NCBI GenBank assembly: GCA_965226785.1
Contig: CBDDEC010000003.1
Location: 496,001 to 560,000 of the forward strand
Direction: 5' to 3'
From: CBDDEC01 sp965226785
Lineage (GTDB): Bacteria; Chloroflexota; Dehalococcoidia; UBA2979
Length of the DNA stretch: 64,000 nt
Part shown: positions 44,980-52,149 of the stretch, piece by piece
How the letters are laid out: every line of letters begins with the position of its first letter
Numbering within the stretch: position 1 is the first letter of the stretch
Translations under genes and position numbers: made by a program
The notes under the pieces: model-generated
Told to the model about the DNA's origin: nothing
Database searches by the model: none
Seen by the model: only the letters and a program-made list of their open reading frames with translations

Positions 44980-45888
44980 CTAGCGATCCGGGTCGATTAC
45001 CTCCACGCCGGGCGTCCCGCTGCGTCGACGCGCGGCCCAGCGCCGCGCCGCCGGAGCGAACCCGAGGAGGTCGCGCCGGCGCAGTCGCGCCTCGATCACC
45101 GGCGCGCCTTCCCGGTAGCCGAGCCGCGTGTAGGCGACGACCGCCGGCGTGTTGTCCGGGTCAACCGTCAGGACCACATGCGGGCTCCCGCGATCGAGGA
45201 GTTCGCGGGTCACCGCGGACGTCACCGCGGAGGCCAGGCCGCGCCCGCGTGCGCGGCGGTGCGTGAAGACGTTGCCGACGACGGCGATCCCCTGATTGGG
45301 CGAGACGACGTGTGTCCCGGCCACCGCGACCAGTTCGTCTGCGTCGAAGATGCCGTAGTAGATGGCGCGTTCGATCGTGTCGAACGAATAGTTGTTCGGT
45401 CCACCGTCGGTCGCATAGAGCGCGTTGATCCGGTTGGCGTCGGCGCCCCGCAGGCGACGAGCCGGTCCGGGCCGAGGGGTGAACTCTGCCGCGGTGACCT
45501 CCATGCGCCGCATCACGAGGGCGCTCGAGACGTGGTGGTAGCGGTCGAGCGCAGCCCGATGCTCGGGCGCAGCGGTCGAGAGGTAGCTCTGCCGCGGGCC
45601 AGGGTGCAGTGCCAGCAGCGCCCCCAGCGCCGATGGATCGCCTGCGACGACGGTCGTCGGTCCCAGCGCTCGTGCGTGCATCACGATCGCCGAGCCCTCG
45701 TCGCCGCGTGCCTCCCAGAAGCGGGCTAGCGGGAACAGCTCGTACTCGAGGTGCCGGAGCGCATACGCGCCGAAGCCACGGTCGTCGGCGAAGGCCGCTT
45801 CGATGTCGCTCAGCCGCCGCAACTCGCGCACCTCGAAGTAGGAACCACTCGTATCGCCCTCGGCGGCCCGCGGGAGCGTCTTCGTCAC
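44980..45888 (-). CDS. GNAT family N-acetyltransferase
   Basis: This 302-residue protein has a divergent N-terminal half and a C-terminal GNAT domain with the acetyl-CoA loop VFTHRRARGRGLASAVTSAV and a DNTPAVVAYTRLGY motif near the end. The substrate cannot be read from the sequence. The GTG start overlaps the mtnP stop by 4 bases (GTGA), so it is translationally coupled to methionine salvage. A role in that pathway is not established. Confidence 0.78.
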   Translation of the reverse strand: MTKTLPRAAEGDTSGSYFEVRELRRLSDIEAAFADDRGFGAYALRHLEYELFPLARFWEARGDEGSAIVMHARALGPTTVVAGDPSALGALLALHPGPRQSYLSTAAPEHRAALDRYHHVSSALVMRRMEVTAAEFTPRPGPARRLRGADANRINALYATDGGPNNYSFDTIERAIYYGIFDADELVAVAGTHVVSPNQGIAVVGNVFTHRRARGRGLASAVTSAVTRELLDRGSPHVVLTVDPDNTPAVVAYTRLGYREGAPVIEARLRRRDLLGFAPAARRWAARRRSGTPGVEVIDPDR

Positions 45889-46793
45889 GCCTCGGCTCCC
45901 TCTGTGCGCGGCCAGTAGCGATCGACGATGACGCCCAGTCGTTCGCGTGTGGCCGGCGGAACGATCGCCGGATCCGTCACCAGCGCGCTGCCCAGCGCTC
46001 CCTCGCAGAGGCACCGCCGCGGCGTGTCCGCGACCGAGTGGATCACGCTGCCGACTACGGCGCGACCGGCCTCCGCGTTGTGCATCAGGTTGGAGAGCAC
46101 GAGTTCGGCGCTGACATCCTCCTCGGTCTCGTGCCAGACGTCGTAATCCGTGACGAAGGTGATCGAGCCGTAGCAAAGCTCCGCCTCGCGGGCGAGCCTG
46201 GCTTCGGGCAGCGCGGTCATGCCGACCACGGCCGCGTCCCATGAACGGTGGAGTTCAGATTCGGCACGCGTCGAGAAGGCGGGGCCGTTGATGACGACCA
46301 TCGTGCCCCCTCGATGCGTGGTCACGCCGGCGCCCTCGCTGGCGACCGCGAGGGCGGCCTGCAGGTCGTGGCAGAACGGGTCGGCAAGGGAGATGTGCGC
46401 CACCGCCCCGTCGCCGAAGAACGTTGCCGGCCGTCCGCTCGTGCGATCGATCAGTTGGTGGGGCACGACGGCATGACGCGGCTCGTAACCCGCCTGCAGC
46501 GAACCCACTGCGGACACCGCCAGCAGTCGTTCCGCGCCGAGGAGCTTGAGCGCGTAGATGTTCGCCCTGGACGGCAGCTCCGCCGGCAGGACGTGGTGGC
46601 CGATGCCGTGGCGTGCGATGAAGGCGACGCGCTGCCCGTGCAGCGTCCCCAGCGTGAGCGGCGACGAAGGCGCGCCATAGGGCGTGTCCACCTCGATCTG
46701 CTCGACGGCCTCTAGGCCCGGCATCTCGTAGAAGCCGGAGCCGCCGATCACGCCGAAGCCGACGCGAGGAAGGTTCGTCGAAGACGCTGCCAC
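45885..46793 (-). CDS. mtnP: S-methyl-5'-thioadenosine phosphorylase
   Basis: This 302-residue nucleoside phosphorylase splits methylthioadenosine into adenine and methylthioribose-1-phosphate. It shows GVIGGSGFYEMPGLE, the phosphate site FIARHGIGHHVLPAELPSRA, NGPAFSTRAE and the base-recognition region MTALPEARLAREAELCYGSI with TDYDVW. The adjacent mtnA and apt genes use its two products, which supports MTA rather than a general purine nucleoside as substrate. GTG start. Confidence 0.92.
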   Translation of the reverse strand: MAASSTNLPRVGFGVIGGSGFYEMPGLEAVEQIEVDTPYGAPSSPLTLGTLHGQRVAFIARHGIGHHVLPAELPSRANIYALKLLGAERLLAVSAVGSLQAGYEPRHAVVPHQLIDRTSGRPATFFGDGAVAHISLADPFCHDLQAALAVASEGAGVTTHRGGTMVVINGPAFSTRAESELHRSWDAAVVGMTALPEARLAREAELCYGSITFVTDYDVWHETEEDVSAELVLSNLMHNAEAGRAVVGSVIHSVADTPRRCLCEGALGSALVTDPAIVPPATRERLGVIVDRYWPRTEGAEA

Positions 46794-46861
46794 GTGGTCT
46801 CCCGCCCCTCCTAGATCCTCGCCGGTTCGTCACCGAACGGCAACGCTTGGCTCACGCCTGG

Positions 46862-47917
46862 CTAGAGTCGCGGCCTGCCCGCGAGGACCGTGCCGATCGA
46901 GGTCTCGTACGGCGGCTCGAGGACCCCTCGCTCGGTAATGATCGCACTCACGAGGCTGGCTGGTGTGACATCGAAGGCCGGGTTGTGCACCGTGGTCCCT
47001 TCCGGCGCGAGCACGATCCCGCCAGCGTCCAACACCTCTTCGGCCGGGCGCTCCTCGATCTCGATGGCTTCGCCCGAGGCAGCGTTCGGGTCGATCGTGC
47101 TCGCCGGCGCCGCGACGTAGAACGGCACGCTGAAGTGACGTGCGGCGACCGCTGCGCTCAGTGTGCCGATCTTGTTTGCGGTGTCGCCGTTGGCCGCGAT
47201 CCGGTCCGCGCCAACGATGACAGCGCCCACACCGCCCGAGGCGAGCAACGACGCGGCCGCGCCATCAACGATCAACTCGAAGGGGACGCCATGCCGCAGC
47301 AGCTCCCAGGTCGTCAGACGCGCGCCTTGCAATCGTGGACGCGTCTCGTCGACGTAGACGCGCTGCAGACCCCCCGCCCGGTGGGCCTCGATCACGACGC
47401 CGAGTGCTGTGCCCAGGCCGCCCGTCGTCAGCGGACCCGTGTTGCAGTGCGTCAGCACCGCCTCCGCGCCGTCGAGGAGCGCCGCACCCGCCTCGGCGAT
47501 CCACCAGTCGGCTTCGCGCTGCTCCTCGTGGATCTTTGTCGCCTCCTCGACGGCGCCGGCGCGCGCTGAGCCATCGCCCTCGATCGAGGCGATCCGCGCC
47601 GTCATGCGGCTCAGCGCCCATTCGAGGTTGACGGCCGTAGGGCGCGTCGCGCCCAGCAGCTCGGCGGCGCGTTCGACAGCGTGCAGCACCGAGCCGTCAG
47701 GACCGTCGGGCGCCAGACGCGCCGCCAGCGCGAGGCCGTAGGCGGCGGTGATGCCGATCGCCGGCGCGCCGCGTACGCGCATCGTGCGGATCGACTCCGC
47801 GACCTCCTCGACGCTGCGTAGCTCGATGTAGCGCTCTTCTTGCGGCAGCAGCGTCTGGTCGAGGAGGCGGATGTGGTCGCCTTCGTAAGCGATCGGGACG
47901 TACGGCGCGTCACTCAT
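46862..47917 (-). CDS. mtnA: methylthioribose-1-phosphate isomerase
   Basis: This 351-residue enzyme isomerises 5-methylthioribose-1-phosphate to the ribulose form. It has the family motifs VRGAPAIGITAAYGLALAAR, NCGP-equivalent HCNTGPLTTGGLGTALGV with the catalytic Cys, and GADRIAANGDTANKIGT with the catalytic Asp. It is an eIF2B-alpha relative. It follows apt by 21 bp on the minus strand and precedes mtnP. Later salvage genes (mtnB, mtnC, mtnD) are not in the window. Confidence 0.95.
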   Translation of the reverse strand: MSDAPYVPIAYEGDHIRLLDQTLLPQEERYIELRSVEEVAESIRTMRVRGAPAIGITAAYGLALAARLAPDGPDGSVLHAVERAAELLGATRPTAVNLEWALSRMTARIASIEGDGSARAGAVEEATKIHEEQREADWWIAEAGAALLDGAEAVLTHCNTGPLTTGGLGTALGVVIEAHRAGGLQRVYVDETRPRLQGARLTTWELLRHGVPFELIVDGAAASLLASGGVGAVIVGADRIAANGDTANKIGTLSAAVAARHFSVPFYVAAPASTIDPNAASGEAIEIEERPAEEVLDAGGIVLAPEGTTVHNPAFDVTPASLVSAIITERGVLEPPYETSIGTVLAGRPRL

Positions 47918-47938
47918 ATATCGGTTCCTGACGCCGGC

Positions 47939-48463
47939 TCAGTACGTCGTCAGCACGGCGATCGGATACCCCTCGAGGGCGGCGCGACCGCCGAGGTCGC
48001 CCAGCTCGATCACGAACGCGGCGCCGGCTACCGTGCCGCCGCAGGAATCGATCAGTCGCGCCGAGGCGGCAGCGGTGCCGCCGGTGGCCAGCAGATCGTC
48101 GATGATCGCCACGCGGTGGCCCTCGACGCCGGGGTCGTGGTGCATCTCCAGGCTGTCCTCGCCGTACTCGAGCGCGTAGGAGACCGAGGCGGATTCGGCC
48201 GGGAGCTTGCCCGGCTTGCGCACCGGCACGAACGGAACCCTGAGGCGCTCAGCCACCGGCACGCCGAAGATGAAGCCACGCGCCTCGATGCCGACGATCA
48301 ACGTCGCTCCGAACTCGCGCGCCCTCGATGCCAGCTCGTCGTTGACCAGGCGCAGCGCCTCCGCGTTGTACAGCAGCGGCGTGATGTCGCGGAAGAGGAT
48401 GCCCGGCTCCGGGAAGTCGGGGATGTCGCGGATCAGCGAGCGCAGCTGGGCCTCGTCGAGCAT
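47939..48463 (-). CDS. apt: adenine phosphoribosyltransferase
   Basis: This 174-residue enzyme joins adenine to PRPP to make AMP. It shows IRDIPDFPEPGILFRDITPL, GIEARGFIFGVPVAERL and the PRPP loop RVAIIDDLLATGGTAAASAR. The ATG at 48463 gives the normal length; upstream starts would add a non-conserved leader. As first gene of the minus-strand operon it recovers the adenine released by mtnP and by SAH/adenosine breakdown. Confidence 0.95.
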   Translation of the reverse strand: MLDEAQLRSLIRDIPDFPEPGILFRDITPLLYNAEALRLVNDELASRAREFGATLIVGIEARGFIFGVPVAERLRVPFVPVRKPGKLPAESASVSYALEYGEDSLEMHHDPGVEGHRVAIIDDLLATGGTAAASARLIDSCGGTVAGAAFVIELGDLGGRAALEGYPIAVLTTY

Positions 48464-48514
48464 GCCCGGATGCTCCGCGCCCCGGCGTATCGCCGTCAAC
48501 CTCCGGCGGGTGCG

Positions 48515-48544
48515 TTGACCCGCGATCTGGCGCGCTCCTAGCAT
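48515..48544 (+). promoter_or_regulatory. promoter for methyltransferase-plsX, probably leaderless
   Basis: TTGACC at 48515-48520 and TAGCAT at 48539-48544 are spaced 18 bp. Transcription would begin about 7 nt downstream, at or next to the GTG start codon at 48552. No Shine-Dalgarno sequence precedes that codon, which fits a leaderless mRNA. Confidence 0.55.
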
Positions 48545-48551
48545 CTGGTGC

Positions 48552-49388
48552 GTGACTGACACCGATTCGACCGCCGCGGGCGACGGCCCTGAGACGAGAG
48601 GCGATCCCTTCGAGGCGATCGCCCCGTTCTACGACCTCGACGTCCACGAGCACGACGACGACCTGCCGTTCTACCGTCAGATCGCGGAGATGCACGGCGG
48701 GAACATCCTCGAGCTCGGCTGTGGCACCGGGCGGGTCGCGATCGACCTCACCGAGGTGGGCGCGAGCGTCACCGGCCTCGACATCTCCGCCGCCATGCTC
48801 GAACGTGCGCGACTGTGCTCGGTGGCCGCAGATGTAGAGGTTGAGTGGATCGAAGGCGATCTACTGACGTTCGACCTGGATCGCCAGTTCGATGTAGTCC
48901 TGCTGCCGCTCGGCACGATCCAGCACCTCACCTCGGCGTCGCAGATCGCCTCGGCGATCGAGCGTGCCACCGCGCACCTCGCCCCACACGGCGCGCTGGT
49001 CGTGGACATCGAGGCTCCACACGCGGATGACTACAATCCGGGGCCGCTACCCCTGATCGAGCATTGGACGCGCCCCTGGCCGGAGGGCGGCGGCCAGGTG
49101 ACGAAGCTCGTCGCCGTCGACGTCGCACCGTCCGAGGCGCTTCGTTACGTGACCTGGCATTTCGATGTGCAACCCGCCGAGGGGCCGCTGACACGCGTGA
49201 CCTCGCAGTTCACGTTGCGCACGACCACACTCGGCGAGCTCGAGCTGGCAGGTCGGTTGGCTGGCATCGAGGTCGTAGCTGCGTATGGTGACTACGAGTT
49301 CGGCCCGTTCGAGGACGGTGACCCGCGGCTGGTGGTGGTGTTGCAGCACCCGGAGCGCGCGGACGGGGACGAGGGCGCAACAGCATGA
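48552..49388 (+). CDS. class I SAM-dependent methyltransferase
   Basis: This 278-residue protein has the methyltransferase domain in its N-terminal two thirds. SAM-binding motif I is NILELGCGTGRVAIDL, followed by the acidic GLDISAAMLERAR and the motif IV-like FDVVLLPLGTIQHL. The substrate is not identifiable. The GTG start appears to be at or near the 5' end of the transcript. Its stop overlaps the plsX start by 4 bases, so it is cotranscribed with it. It shares a short divergent region with the SAM-cycle operon. Confidence 0.82.
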   Translation: MTDTDSTAAGDGPETRGDPFEAIAPFYDLDVHEHDDDLPFYRQIAEMHGGNILELGCGTGRVAIDLTEVGASVTGLDISAAMLERARLCSVAADVEVEWIEGDLLTFDLDRQFDVVLLPLGTIQHLTSASQIASAIERATAHLAPHGALVVDIEAPHADDYNPGPLPLIEHWTRPWPEGGGQVTKLVAVDVAPSEALRYVTWHFDVQPAEGPLTRVTSQFTLRTTTLGELELAGRLAGIEVVAAYGDYEFGPFEDGDPRLVVVLQHPERADGDEGATA

Positions 49389-50380
49389 CCGTGATCGCGA
49401 TCGACGCCATGGGTGGCGACGATGCTCCCGGCCCGCAGGTCGAAGGCGGGATCGAGGCCGCAACACGCGGCATCGAGATCGTCCTCGTCGGCGACTCGGA
49501 GGTGCTCGGCGCGGAGCTGAATCGCCTCGGCGGTTCGCCCAGCGGGCTCCGTATCGTGCATGCGCCTGACGTGATCGAGATGGACGACAAGGCGGTCTCC
49601 GGGGTCAGGCGTCGTCGCGACTCCTCGATCATGGTCTCGATGGATCTGCTCAAGCGCGGCGAGGCATCAGCGCTGGTCGCTGTCGGCAACACCGGCGCGG
49701 CGCTCGCCTCGGCGTTGGTGGTGCTGGGCCGCATCAAAGGCGTCGAACGCCCCGCGTTGAGCGCCGTACTGCCGACGCGAGGCGGTCCGGCGCTGGTCCT
49801 GGACGTGGGCGCGAACGCCGATGCCCGCTCGTCGCACCTCGTGCAGTTCGCGCACCTTGGCACCGCCTACATGCGATCGGTCTACGGCATTGCCGAGCCG
49901 AGCGTCGGCCTGCTCTCGATCGGCGAGGAGGAGTCGAAGGGCTCGGCGCTGATCCGTGAAACGCACGCCGCGCTGACCACCGAACATGACCTCAACTTCC
50001 ACGGCAACGTCGAGAGCAGCGACATCGTCCTCGGCACGACACACGTCGTGGTGACCGATGGGTTCACCGGCAACGTCGTGCTCAAGCTCCTCGAGGGTAC
50101 GATCAGCCTCATGTTCGAAGAGCTGCGCGGCGCAGCCGAGGCGTCATTGCTATCGCGGATCGGCGGACTCCTGCTGCGCTCAAAGCTCGGCGAGGTTCGC
50201 GACCGTTTCGACTACCGGCAGTACGGCGCCGTCCCCATGCTGGGCGTGGACGGCGCGGTCTTCATCGGCCACGGCCGCAGCGACGCCCATGCAGTCGCCA
50301 ACGCCTCGGCGACCGCCGCCGAGGCGATCGATCGAGGCATGCTCGACGCGGTGACGCACGCGATCGAGAAGCGCGACTAG
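49385..50380 (+). CDS. plsX: phosphate acyltransferase PlsX
   Basis: This 331-residue enzyme makes acyl-phosphate from acyl-ACP, feeding PlsY in phospholipid synthesis. It has IAIDAMGGDDAPGPQVEG at the start, RRRDSSIMVSMDLLKRGEAS, SVGLLSIGEEESKG and the late segment VPMLGVDGAVFIGHGRSDA. The length is normal. The usual neighbours rpmF, fabD or acpP are absent. Confidence 0.94.
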   Translation: MTVIAIDAMGGDDAPGPQVEGGIEAATRGIEIVLVGDSEVLGAELNRLGGSPSGLRIVHAPDVIEMDDKAVSGVRRRRDSSIMVSMDLLKRGEASALVAVGNTGAALASALVVLGRIKGVERPALSAVLPTRGGPALVLDVGANADARSSHLVQFAHLGTAYMRSVYGIAEPSVGLLSIGEEESKGSALIRETHAALTTEHDLNFHGNVESSDIVLGTTHVVVTDGFTGNVVLKLLEGTISLMFEELRGAAEASLLSRIGGLLLRSKLGEVRDRFDYRQYGAVPMLGVDGAVFIGHGRSDAHAVANASATAAEAIDRGMLDAVTHAIEKRD

Positions 50381-50409
50381 AGACAGTTGGGATGGGTTCA
50401 GGCGGCGGG

Positions 50410-50763
50410 CTAGTCCTCGACGGGGATCGGCGCCTGCGCGCCGGCTTGGTCGTCAGCCACCCCGGCGCTGCCGGCACTCGGTGCGAAGCGCCACCACAGG
50501 CGCATCGCCTCGCGGAGCGCTTCGACCTGGGCCTGGCCGTCCGCGCCCTCGACGCACGTCGCCAGGTGGGAGTCGAGGACGACGGCGCCGACCGTGTCGA
50601 TGCTCGAGCGGACAGCCATCAGCTGCGTGACCACATCCTCGCAGGCGCGATCCTCCTCCAGCATGCGGGTGATGCCGCGAATCTGACCCTCGATCCGCCG
50701 CAGGCGGGCGGTCAGTTTCTCGGTGTCGGGTGGGCTCGAGTCGGTGCTGGCGCCAGTGGTCAT
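50410..50763 (-). CDS. csoR: CsoR-family metal- or redox-sensing repressor
   Basis: This 117-residue DUF156/CsoR regulator is an all-helical, DNA-binding tetramer type. The core includes LTARLRRIEGQIRGITRMLE. The Cu(I) ligands of CsoR are present with the correct spacing: Cys41, then His66 and Cys70 (CsoR spacing 25 and 4), so it reads as the copper type rather than the persulfide-sensing CstR type. No copper ATPase gene is nearby; instead it diverges from trxA. The intergenic region holds a CsoR-like G/C-tract palindrome inside a strong promoter, so thioredoxin genes are the likely target. Confidence 0.85.
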   Translation of the reverse strand: MTTGASTDSSPPDTEKLTARLRRIEGQIRGITRMLEEDRACEDVVTQLMAVRSSIDTVGAVVLDSHLATCVEGADGQAQVEALREAMRLWWRFAPSAGSAGVADDQAGAQAPIPVED

Positions 50764-50796
50764 CGTGCAGTCCTTGGTGCCGGTCCTCGGAGCTTG

Positions 50797-50820
50797 CACT
50801 ACGGCAGGGCTGCCGTAGTG
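50797..50820. promoter_or_regulatory. 24-bp perfect dyad between csoR and trxA
   Basis: CACTACGGCAG and CTGCCGTAGTG are exact inverted repeats of 11 bp with a 2-bp spacer. It lies 34 bp upstream of csoR and 17 bp before the -35 box of the trxA promoter. It could be a second operator for an unknown dimeric regulator, or a hairpin in the csoR leader. The ACTAC half-site vaguely resembles BlaI/CopY-type operators, which is inference only. Confidence 0.7.
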
Positions 50821-50836
50821 TGGAAGAGCCAGCGGC

Positions 50837-50865
50837 TTGACATACCCCCGTGGGGTATATAGAAT
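50837..50865 (+). promoter_or_regulatory. near-consensus sigma-70 promoter for trxA
   Basis: TTGACA (50837-50842) and TAGAAT (50860-50865) are separated by exactly 17 bp. This is the best promoter in the window. It reads toward trxA, giving a leader of about 220 nt. The 17-bp spacer is filled by a CsoR-like palindrome, so repressor binding would block polymerase. Confidence 0.85.
50842..50858. promoter_or_regulatory. CsoR-type operator palindrome
   Basis: ATACCCC and GGGGTAT form a 7-3-7 inverted repeat around CGT, the G-tract pseudopalindrome known for CsoR-family repressors. It lies in the spacer of the trxA promoter and about 80 bp upstream of csoR, as expected for repression and autoregulation. 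Its core CCCCCGTGGGG recurs inverted at 52104-52114. Confidence 0.8.
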
Positions 50866-51095
50866 ACTACCGACGCCGGAAACGGATGTCAATCCGCCGC
50901 AGTAGCAGCGGGCGCGGGGACCGCCTCACTCATCCTTCCACGGATGCACGAGCAACCTGCATTACAGACGGAGGAAGCGCCGCCCAGCATGCTGGGAACG
51001 CCTCCTCGACAAGCGAAACCCCTGAGGGTGCTCGCGCGGACACGCCGCATTTGGACGGCGCACCGCAAGCGGGTACCGCTCCCGGAAGGAATGTC

Positions 51096-51428
51096 ATGGC
51101 TCACCCGACCGACACCTCAGACGCGACCTTCGAGGCCGATGTCCTGCAGAGCGACGTGCCCGTGCTGGTCGACTTCTGGGCGCCCTGGTGCGGCCCCTGC
51201 CGCATGGTTGCGCCGGTCGTCGAAGAGCTCTCTGAGGACTACGACGGCAAGGTCAAGTTCGTGAAGCTCAACACCGACGAAAACCCGATGGTGGCGGGCA
51301 ACTATGGCATCCGCTCCATCCCCACGCTGTTGATCTTCCGCGGCGGCGAGGCTGTCGACCAGGTCGTCGGCTTCCGCCCGAAGAGCGACCTCTCGAAGCA
51401 CCTCGACGAGGTGCTCACGACCGCCTAA
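51096..51428 (+). CDS. trxA: thioredoxin
   Basis: This 110-residue thioredoxin has the active site WCGPC (Cys32, Cys35) in VPVLVDFWAPWCGPCRMVAP, the buried charge and cis-Pro region of SIPTLLIFRGGEAV, and a complete fold. It reduces disulfides in the cytoplasm. The ATG at 51096 is preceded by GGAAGGAATGTC; the in-frame codons upstream are the leader of the CsoR-controlled promoter, not protein. A strong terminator follows. Partners encoded beside it are a ferredoxin-thioredoxin reductase chain and a thioredoxin reductase. Confidence 0.95.
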   Translation: MAHPTDTSDATFEADVLQSDVPVLVDFWAPWCGPCRMVAPVVEELSEDYDGKVKFVKLNTDENPMVAGNYGIRSIPTLLIFRGGEAVDQVVGFRPKSDLSKHLDEVLTTA

Positions 51429-51462
51429 CGGCTCACGGCTGGGCGAACCGGTCCGAGACCAG

Positions 51463-51489
51463 ACAGGGGCTGCCACCGGCAGCCCCTGT
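51463..51489. terminator. bidirectional intrinsic terminator, trxA / ferredoxin-thioredoxin reductase
   Basis: ACAGGGGCTGCC and GGCAGCCCCTGT form a perfect 12-bp stem with an ACC loop. It lies 34 bp past the trxA stop and 30 bp past the stop of the convergent reductase gene, so it can end both transcripts. Confidence 0.8.
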
Positions 51490-51519
51490 TCATCGCCCGA
51501 CGTGGGGCGCTCGGGATGG

Positions 51520-52008
51520 CTAGAGCGGAATGATTCGCGCCTCGTCACCACCGATCGCGCGCGTGCCTTTGGCGATGGTGCGGCCCTGCTTCTCCTCCAG
51601 CCGCCCGAGCGCGCGGCCGAGGTCCGGGTTGGGGTCTGAGCGGTCCCCGTAGGCCTCACGCCCTTCGTGGTCCTCTGGGAGATATTCAGTGATGGGAAGA
51701 CCTTCCTCATCGCAGAACAGCAGTCAGTGGCAGTACTTCCACCGCTGCATCTCCTCGCAGGGGCAGATCCAGACCTTTTTCTCGATCTCCTCCTGCTTGT
51801 CCTCGAAGAACATGCAGGGGCAGAGCGGCCGTCCGACCTCGTCGATGTTCTTGGCGAGGCCGATCACCAGGAAGTCGGTGATCTCGCGCTGGGGGTGCAG
51901 GAACGAGCCGGACTTGCGAGCGAACTTCTCGACGAACTTCTCCATCTTGGCGATGTTGGCGGCCGAGGCTTGTTCGCGATCCGACTCCGTCGGTTGCTCG
52001 ATGGTCAA
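51520..52008 (-). CDS. selenocysteine-containing ferredoxin-thioredoxin reductase catalytic chain
   Basis: Read through an in-frame TGA (51726-51724), this is a complete 162-residue FTR beta chain. It shows EKFARKSGSFLHPQREITDF, LVIGLAKN, then C63-P-C65, C82-P-C84 and C93-H-Sec95, with family spacing (19 and 9). In known FTR the first Cys of each pair plus the second of the middle pair bind the 4Fe-4S cluster. C65 and residue 95 correspond to the active-site disulfide, so Sec replaces the cluster-adjacent catalytic Cys. After the TGA the family sequence continues (LLFCDEEGLPITEYLPEDHE) to a TAG at 51522-51520. A hairpin with a GGUC loop follows 22 nt after the TGA. Start: TTG 52008 is preferred; in-frame ATG codons at 52110 and 52089 are longer options. 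Confidence 0.88.
51691..51711 (-). promoter_or_regulatory. bacterial SECIS element in the FTR gene
   Basis: On the minus strand, GATG, a bulged A, GGAA, the loop GGTC, TTCC and CATC form an 8-bp stem with one bulge. The loop starts 22 nt after the TGA. A GGUC apical loop with a bulged base in the stem is the hallmark of the SelB-binding element known from E. coli fdhF. Confidence 0.85.
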
Positions 52009-52100
52009 TCCGCATCCCTGCCATGCGCGAGCGCTGCCGTCTGAGGTCCCCCGTGCAGCGTCGCCACAGTCTCCGCCGTCGCGGCACATCGAGGCAAGCC

Positions 52101-52116
52101 CCGCCCCCACGGGGGC
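52101..52116. promoter_or_regulatory. second G/C-tract palindrome, probable CsoR-family site
   Basis: CGCCCCC and GGGGGCG form a 7-2-7 inverted repeat. Bases 52104-52114 are the exact reverse complement of the core of the trxA operator. It lies in the 141-bp gap between the divergent reductase and trxB genes, where it could control both. Confidence 0.6.
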
Positions 52117-52149
52117 GCATCACAGACCGTGTACCGTCGAGGTGACAGG

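Noticed and set aside
51724..52110. A 128-residue truncated FTR ending in CH, or a pseudogene
   Set aside because: The frame after the TGA encodes the expected family C-terminus to a proper stop, with a well-formed SECIS hairpin, so it is not decayed.
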